9,349 bases of DNA from contig CAYSZS010000032.1 in NCBI GenBank assembly GCA_964435575.1, positions 1 through 9,349 of the forward strand, written 5' to 3'. The number at the start of each line of letters is the position of its first letter. The stretch's first letter is position 1. A program made the position numbers and the translations under genes. Of this stretch, positions 5,272-9,349 are shown piece by piece. The stretch comes from GWB1-39-12 sp964435575. Its GTDB lineage: Bacteria > Patescibacteriota > Microgenomatia > UBA8517. Under the pieces are notes generated by a model that worked only from the letters and a program-made list of their open reading frames with translations, was not told where the DNA came from and did not search any database.

Positions 5272-5300
5272 ACCCTCCAAATCGGAGGGTTTTTCGTTTT
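5272..5300 (+). terminator. strong rho-independent terminator
   Basis: The stem ACCCTCC (5272-5278) and GGAGGGT (5284-5290) has seven pairs, six of them within a GC-rich core, around the loop AAATC. The T-rich tail TTTTTCGTTTT (5290-5300) follows. It would end the transcript from the promoter at 5114-5122. It lies 166 bases before the lipoprotein start. Confidence 0.85.
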
Positions 5301-5335
5301 ACAGCTATAAATATTTTAAAAAGAGCAAAACGACC

Positions 5336-5404
5336 CTTAAGCTGACGCATCTCGAGGCGTATTCGAACAGAATTAGCCCGAAGGGCGTAAAGCCGAGAGC
5401 TAAG
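5336..5404. other. hairpin cluster, possible structured RNA or intergenic repeat
   Basis: Four pairings can be drawn: an outer stem CTTAAGCT (5336-5343) with AGCTAAG (5398-5404, one bulge); ACGC (5345-5348) with GCGT (5357-5360); ATTC (5361-5364) with GAAT (5370-5373); and GCCC (5376-5379) with GGGC (5383-5386) around GAA. The stretch is more GC-rich than its surroundings. Its lay-out is cloverleaf-like, but it is not a tRNA: no CCA-end, no 5-bp T stem and no 7-base anticodon loop. It lies in the 5' region of the lipoprotein gene. No known RNA family was recognised. Confidence 0.3.
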
Positions 5405-5422
5405 TTGCAGAGGGTTAGACTG

Positions 5423-5460
5423 CAGATCTACGCAGATTAAAAACGGATTTACGCTGATAA
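5423..5460 (+). repeat. two degenerate 17-nt repeats before the lipoprotein gene
   Basis: CAGATCTACGCAGATTA (5423-5439) and CGGATTTACGCTGATAA (5444-5460) match in 13 of 17 positions with a period of 21 bases. Sequences of the CAGATTTACGCAGATT kind are scattered in spacers of many environmental bacterial genomes; their role is unknown. The second unit ends seven bases before ATG 5467, so promoter or leader function for that gene is possible. Confidence 0.5.
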
Positions 5461-5466
5461 AAAAAT

Positions 5467-7227
5467 ATGGAAGAAAGATTGTTATATAGGGGAGAAAAAG
5501 ATATACAAGGACCTGAAAATCAGTCTGATTTGCCAGTTGACTCCAATTTTGTTCTAAATTCAAATCTTTACGGATACAGAAGAATAAGTAGAAGAGCGTT
5601 TTTGAAAGCGGCTGCTTTAGCATTAGCTGCTTGTGTAGCTCCACCAAGGGAACCGCCAAGTCAACCTCTGGGTCCGGTTGGAGTAACAACAATTCCGCGA
5701 GGAGTGGATACCCAACAAGCCCAGAGTGCAACCTCGACTTCGGAAAGAATTCAAGCCTCTGAGGAGGTATATACGGGCTCTAATTTTGACCTCAATGGCG
5801 GGGGGATCGAGGTAACTCCCGTTCCCGACTGGCAGAGCCTGATGAATGAGGCAAAGGCTATATCCGAAGCTCAAGTCGTTCCCGGAAGCGTAATTGACCA
5901 ATGGGAAAAACCGGTTGAGGAAGGCGGGTTTAATGCCGGAATTCAAAGTTTAGTCGAAACTTTGAGGTCAAAATTAGCTTCACAAAACATAGTCGAAGGA
6001 AAAAGTGATTTGGATAGAGTAATTATCGAAGTGGTTGCAAGTCCAGGATCAGGAGGCTGGGGAGTGAGGATTGTTGATAAAGAAACAGGTACTCCCTGGT
6101 CATCCTTTTTTAATGAAAAATATACAGACTTCCCTTACCGGGTTCCACAGGGTGAAGAAGGAAAACCTCTGCCTTACGAACTAAAACCATACAATGTAGC
6201 ACTTGAAGACGGTGAACGTTGGGCAATGGTTGTCCACAACGGCACCCCGTTTTGGTTTACAGAAAAAGACAGGCAAAGAATGGGTGTCTTTAATTCCCAG
6301 ACAGGACAGATTGAGAGATTTGTACAAGTGCAAGAGGAACAGGTGATAAAGACACCAGAGGAGGTTGCACAGGAGCTTTCGTGGGTAGCCGAGGATAGTG
6401 TAGGATACGGTATTGATAGAAATTACAGATTTTCGGACGATGGAATGTATCTGATTGAGCTAAGGACAGTCAATGACAGTATGGTTTTCTTGAAAGTAGC
6501 CAAATTGAATCAGGAAACTAACGGCTGGGAGAAAACATCTATAGCAGAAAAATATGAGTTTTTTGCCGGAGCACAACATTATTCTGCGAAATATTCGGGT
6601 AATCGTTTTACAAACGAACCCCGCGGAGATCATAAGGCGGCTGAATTTATGGGTTTTTGGACAGGCACCATGCAGGAAATTACATTAGAAATACCGGGTC
6701 TGGGAGAGGTTGACGCTATAAGTTTAGGCATTGTTTATAAAGATAAACAAGGTAAACTTAGAGAAATATCTGCGATTTCCCAGTATCCTGATTTGCCGGG
6801 CAACAAGAGACTATATACCTTCTTTAAAGTGTGTGGAGGGATTGGAAATTGTTATAGTTTAAATTCTGATTTTGATTATGGGGGAGGTGGCTTTATAACA
6901 TTAAAGACAAGCCAAGAGGTTTTAAATTATTATCAATTAGGGAAACCCTTAACAGTTATGTTTCGTTTTCAAAGACCGGATACCAAACCCCGTGTTATAG
7001 AAGGCGCTTATGACGGTTATATAATTTATGATGATTTGATAACCTATTATATTTACAACAATTATAAAGACGTCGTAATCCAATTTTCAAAACATGTGCT
7101 TGAGGGGGATGAGCCGCCGGAAGGACAATTTATACTTCCTGTTGATTTTTTAGACATATCTATGAGTAGAGAGTATTATGAGAAGCTTCTTGATGAGGTG
7201 GATTTATTTTTCAGTAATAGACCATAA
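5467..7227 (+). CDS. Tat-type lipoprotein of unknown function
   Basis: The product has 586 residues and no recognised domain. The export signal is clear: SRRAFLK (41-47) is a canonical twin-arginine motif, followed by a short alanine/leucine stretch and the lipobox LAAC (53-56), so C56 should carry the lipid anchor. The 40 residues before the twin arginines are unusually long; no internal ATG offers a shorter start, though TTG at 5530 (residue 22) would. A Pro/Ser/Thr-rich linker follows (57-100). The rest alternates beta-strand-like and aromatic segments with few cysteines, including C456 and C462 around GGIGN. Tat export suggests the protein folds, or binds a cofactor, before crossing the membrane, but no cofactor motif is visible. 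It is followed, 110 bases on, by two further exported-protein genes. The segment near 411-435 resembles part of the next protein. Confidence 0.8.
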   Translation: MEERLLYRGEKDIQGPENQSDLPVDSNFVLNSNLYGYRRISRRAFLKAAALALAACVAPPREPPSQPLGPVGVTTIPRGVDTQQAQSATSTSERIQASEEVYTGSNFDLNGGGIEVTPVPDWQSLMNEAKAISEAQVVPGSVIDQWEKPVEEGGFNAGIQSLVETLRSKLASQNIVEGKSDLDRVIIEVVASPGSGGWGVRIVDKETGTPWSSFFNEKYTDFPYRVPQGEEGKPLPYELKPYNVALEDGERWAMVVHNGTPFWFTEKDRQRMGVFNSQTGQIERFVQVQEEQVIKTPEEVAQELSWVAEDSVGYGIDRNYRFSDDGMYLIELRTVNDSMVFLKVAKLNQETNGWEKTSIAEKYEFFAGAQHYSAKYSGNRFTNEPRGDHKAAEFMGFWTGTMQEITLEIPGLGEVDAISLGIVYKDKQGKLREISAISQYPDLPGNKRLYTFFKVCGGIGNCYSLNSDFDYGGGGFITLKTSQEVLNYYQLGKPLTVMFRFQRPDTKPRVIEGAYDGYIIYDDLITYYIYNNYKDVVIQFSKHVLEGDEPPEGQFILPVDFLDISMSREYYEKLLDEVDLFFSNRP

Positions 7228-7257
7228 TAATTTATCAAAAAACCCAAGTGCAGTTAT

Positions 7258-7274
7258 AAATCCTTGAAGGATTT
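7258..7274. repeat. perfect 8-bp inverted repeat after the lipoprotein gene
   Basis: AAATCCTT-G-AAGGATTT is symmetric around 7266. As RNA it would form a 6-bp stem, AAATCC/GGATTT, with loop TTGAA. No T-run follows, so it is a poor intrinsic terminator on either strand. It may still separate the lipoprotein from the next gene or serve as an operator. The remaining spacer (7228-7337) only shows the related strings AACCCAAGT (7241) and AACCCAGT (7281). Confidence 0.4.
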
Positions 7275-7316
7275 AAATGTAACCCAGTTATATCAAAAAT
7301 TGCATACCGATAACTA

Positions 7317-7322
7317 TATATT
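7317..7322 (+). promoter_or_regulatory. candidate -10 box for the membrane-protein gene
   Basis: TATATT (7317-7322) matches five of six consensus bases and would start transcription at about 7329, nine bases before ATG 7338. No -35 box is evident. The short leader without Shine-Dalgarno agrees with other genes here. Confidence 0.3.
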
Positions 7323-7337
7323 GTACCATTTATTTGT

Positions 7338-7955
7338 ATGTCTACCGATAAAAAAATTATTCTGACAGTCTTCTTAATGATACCAACTTTTCTGATAATT
7401 ATAGCTGTTCTATTTTATTATTATTTGCTTCCTAAAAATCCTCTTTTCAATTACTTTCCCGAAAAAAGCGGAAGATATCCCGAATTAAGATGGGAGTTTA
7501 ATCATTTCCAGCCGATTTATCTATATAGCTATAAAGATAAAGAGGGAGTATTTATAAAAAGTTTGTATCGCAATAAGGATAAGAAGTTGAGACTTGTCGA
7601 TTTATATCTTGGTGGAAATAAAGCTGGAATTGACTTGCCTCTTGCAAGCTACACTCCTGATGATTCTGAAAAAGAGACCGTAACATCGGTTGAGGATATA
7701 AGAGAAAAGTTTAATATCGGTGACAGATTTAAAGTTGCCTATGTGTCAAATGTTTTTCCCGACCTCGAAGGAGATATAATAGGTTTTAATGACCCTCGAA
7801 TAAATGAAATCTGCAGTGACGAAATAAGAGCCTGTATTCTTGCAGAGTTAATGACAAAAGGGGATATGAAATACTTAGTCGATTTGGGTGTTTTGGATAG
7901 AATTCCTAAAGGAGGTTATATACCCGTATTGATGATGTCGGGGTATATGGAATAA
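7338..7955 (+). CDS. single-pass membrane protein of unknown function
   Basis: The product has 205 residues. A strongly hydrophobic segment (about 6-30) after the short basic start MSTDKK should anchor it, with the remaining 175 residues outside the membrane. No lipobox or signal-peptidase site is evident, so it is likely an uncleaved anchor. The outer part is rich in Asp, Lys and aromatic residues and has two cysteines, in EICSDEIRAC. No family was recognised. The segment VFIKSLYRNKDKKLRLVDLY (about 73-92) resembles the stretch with ISLGIVYKDKQGKLREISAI in the lipoprotein upstream, perhaps a common extracytoplasmic domain. Its TAA stop overlaps the next ATG by one base (TAATG), so the two are almost surely co-transcribed and translationally coupled. 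Confidence 0.75.
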   Translation: MSTDKKIILTVFLMIPTFLIIIAVLFYYYLLPKNPLFNYFPEKSGRYPELRWEFNHFQPIYLYSYKDKEGVFIKSLYRNKDKKLRLVDLYLGGNKAGIDLPLASYTPDDSEKETVTSVEDIREKFNIGDRFKVAYVSNVFPDLEGDIIGFNDPRINEICSDEIRACILAELMTKGDMKYLVDLGVLDRIPKGGYIPVLMMSGYME

Positions 7956-9349
7956 TGAAACTTATCAAGTACATAATCGGAATATTTGTTAGTTTTATTG
8001 CAATATTTTTCGTAACTTCCATCGCATCAGAAAATGTCTATGCCGATATTTATTGTGGTGCAGGATCCGAATGTAGAGATGGAGCATTTATCGATTATTC
8101 TTATTGGATTTGTGACGATTGCCTGTTTGATCCTTGGTGTTGTGATTATGAACAGGATCGCGAGTCCGTTTGTCTGTCGGGGGCAGGAGGAGGAGAAAAT
8201 TATTGCAGATTGGGAGGGTACGGAGGTGTAAGTATAGGAACCTGTGTATCAAGAGAAAAACCTTGCGTTCAGGATGAAAAGACAGCCCTGATAGGTTGTT
8301 GTGGGAATGAAGCCGGGGGTTCGAGTTGTGGTGGGGCTGCTGGCGTTTGCGGTGGCGATTGTCCGGCCGGGCAATCCTGCCAATGGGTTCGTGCGGCAAG
8401 CGAGTGCCGTTGTCGAGCCCGCGTAGCACCCGGAACCTTTTTTCTGATCGAGGTCTTTTTTGATGCAGACGCAAGCGGCTGGTTTAGCGCTGGAGACGGG
8501 TTGGTTAATAGTACAGGGATGTGTGAAGGAGAAGATTTTGACTGCGAGCCCAATGGAGACCCCAATCCTTGTTCAGGATACAGATTCCCTGTTTGCAGCG
8601 ATTGTATAAGTAGTGGGTGTGGAATAGGGGGCATCGAATGTCATATTTGGGAGCGCTGTTTTAACAATAGATGTACGACAATTAACGGCATTGGTGTTAT
8701 TAGAGATGGGTCTTTAGCCGCCTCTTATCCTGCCGGTTGTCCGGGTGATGGTGATGAACCTGATGGGAGATCACCAAGGACAGACATCGAAGTCGGAAAT
8801 TTACACTCACTCTCTTTACCGGCAGGATATAGAACTATTTCTGCTGACAGATTTCCCGATAACTGTGAATTTTTCAGTTCAACCGGAATTGTAAGCTGTA
8901 GCGACGACTGGTCTGGAAATTACAACAATTTAAGATTTTTAGTCGGTTTTGATACAGGGCCTTCCTGTACTCTTAATCCGGGTGATGTGAACCTGGTTCC
9001 CGGAGCGACTTTAACACTACCCATATCCATAAATACCGTCAGCGGAACCGTTGACTCAATAACTGCGACCGTCTCAAATTCTGCGGTTGGAAGCGTTTGC
9101 CTTAGAGATACTTTAGACCCTTTATCTTTTTGCCCCCCCGGTGGTTCTTCAGAGGTAGATGATAATCTTACTGATCAGTTCCGATTAAGTATGACCGGTT
9201 ATGCACCCGGTTCAGGAGAAACATATACCGTTTCAGGATTAATGGTTGATGAAGGAAATGTTTCCTGTACAAATCAGGCAGGCTTTGATCTTATCGGAAA
9301 TATTACTGTTTCAAACACTCAGTCTTGGTGGCAGGTTGTTGGCGGTGAC
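7955..9349 (+). CDS. cysteine-rich secreted protein, 3' end beyond the window
   Basis: The frame from ATG 7955 stays open for 465 codons to the last base; no stop is reached, so the gene is partial. The N-terminus is a typical signal peptide: Lys at 2 and 5, a hydrophobic core (6-24), and a probable cleavage after VYA (28-30). Residues 34-240 contain 27 cysteines, some paired (CC) and some in CxxC or short spacings, as in disulfide-stabilised repeats. From about 241 the protein changes to Ser/Thr/Gly-rich beta-strand-like sequence with seven more cysteines, like Ig-like surface modules, ending in QSWWQVVGGD (456-465). So many cysteines imply export and oxidative folding. It is coupled to the membrane protein before it (TAATG). 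No family is recognised; an adhesin or other surface protein is a guess. The frame is far longer than any competing frame on either strand. Confidence 0.85.
   Translation, partial: MKLIKYIIGIFVSFIAIFFVTSIASENVYADIYCGAGSECRDGAFIDYSYWICDDCLFDPWCCDYEQDRESVCLSGAGGGENYCRLGGYGGVSIGTCVSREKPCVQDEKTALIGCCGNEAGGSSCGGAAGVCGGDCPAGQSCQWVRAASECRCRARVAPGTFFLIEVFFDADASGWFSAGDGLVNSTGMCEGEDFDCEPNGDPNPCSGYRFPVCSDCISSGCGIGGIECHIWERCFNNRCTTINGIGVIRDGSLAASYPAGCPGDGDEPDGRSPRTDIEVGNLHSLSLPAGYRTISADRFPDNCEFFSSTGIVSCSDDWSGNYNNLRFLVGFDTGPSCTLNPGDVNLVPGATLTLPISINTVSGTVDSITATVSNSAVGSVCLRDTLDPLSFCPPGGSSEVDDNLTDQFRLSMTGYAPGSGETYTVSGLMVDEGNVSCTNQAGFDLIGNITVSNTQSWWQVVGGD

Noticed and set aside
5336..5404. tRNA gene suggested by the TTCGAAC string (5362-5368) and cloverleaf-like hairpins
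   Set aside because: The bases on both sides of TTCGAAC do not pair, there is no 7-base anticodon loop with a 5-bp stem, and the outer stem is bulged.
5267..5946. Minus-strand frames opposite the lipoprotein start (5267-5731, 5623-5946)
   Set aside because: One runs across the terminator and the hairpin cluster; both are antisense to a clear Tat signal peptide gene.
8034..8634. Frames at 8034-8231 (plus) and 8088-8474, 8269-8634 (minus)
   Set aside because: All lie inside the 465-codon open frame that has a signal peptide and patterned cysteines.
1..9349. Alternative genetic code with UGA read as glycine
   Set aside because: TGA ends the glycosyltransferase (3855-3857) and PaaX-like (5016-5018) genes at the normal C-terminal positions.

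Overview
The window looks like chromosomal DNA from an uncultivated bacterium, most probably of the Candidate Phyla Radiation (Patescibacteria, Microgenomates-like). This is an inference from gene style: a PEGA/beta-propeller membrane protein next to an orphan mreB, a WecG/TagA-type glycosyltransferase, a stand-alone PaaX/Cas2-like protein, long secreted proteins without recognisable homologues, spacers full of degenerate short repeats, and starts that almost all lack a Shine-Dalgarno sequence. TGA, TAA and TAG all act as stops, so the standard bacterial code applies.

Left part (1-3857). A membrane-anchored PEGA plus propeller protein (47-1282, minus strand) is divergent from mreB (1463-2470, plus). 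The 180-bp spacer holds a leaderless-type promoter on each strand and degenerate TCGGT..TTCAG repeats. A 463-bp AT-rich gap without a credible gene follows; it has a long imperfect hairpin and a palindrome containing TATAAT. Then comes a WecB/TagA/CpsF glycosyltransferase (2934-3857). This part fits cell-shape and envelope functions.

Middle part (3858-5466). Two small DNA-binding proteins lie in tandem: a BldC/excisionase-like HTH protein (3939-4160) and a PaaX-like protein with a Cas2-like core (4242-5018). The second gene is bracketed by two related palindromes of the form TGACA-N9-CGATCG-N9-TATCA, one over its own promoter (4190-4223) and one just past its stop codon (5022-5055). These are the best candidate for something undescribed: either a regulator with its operators or the ends of a one-gene cassette. 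After them come an extended -10 promoter with a palindrome on its start site, a possible 18-residue peptide, a strong intrinsic terminator (5272-5300), a hairpin cluster, and a pair of 17-nt degenerate repeats.

Right part (5467-9349). Three consecutive plus-strand genes encode exported proteins without recognised family: a Tat-type lipoprotein of 586 residues, a single-pass membrane protein of 205 residues, and a cysteine-rich secreted protein whose frame starts at 7955, overlaps the preceding stop codon by one base, and stays open to the end of the window (465 codons, incomplete). They probably form a surface-protein locus. The Cys-rich protein is the largest gene here that is easily missed, because it has no stop inside the window.
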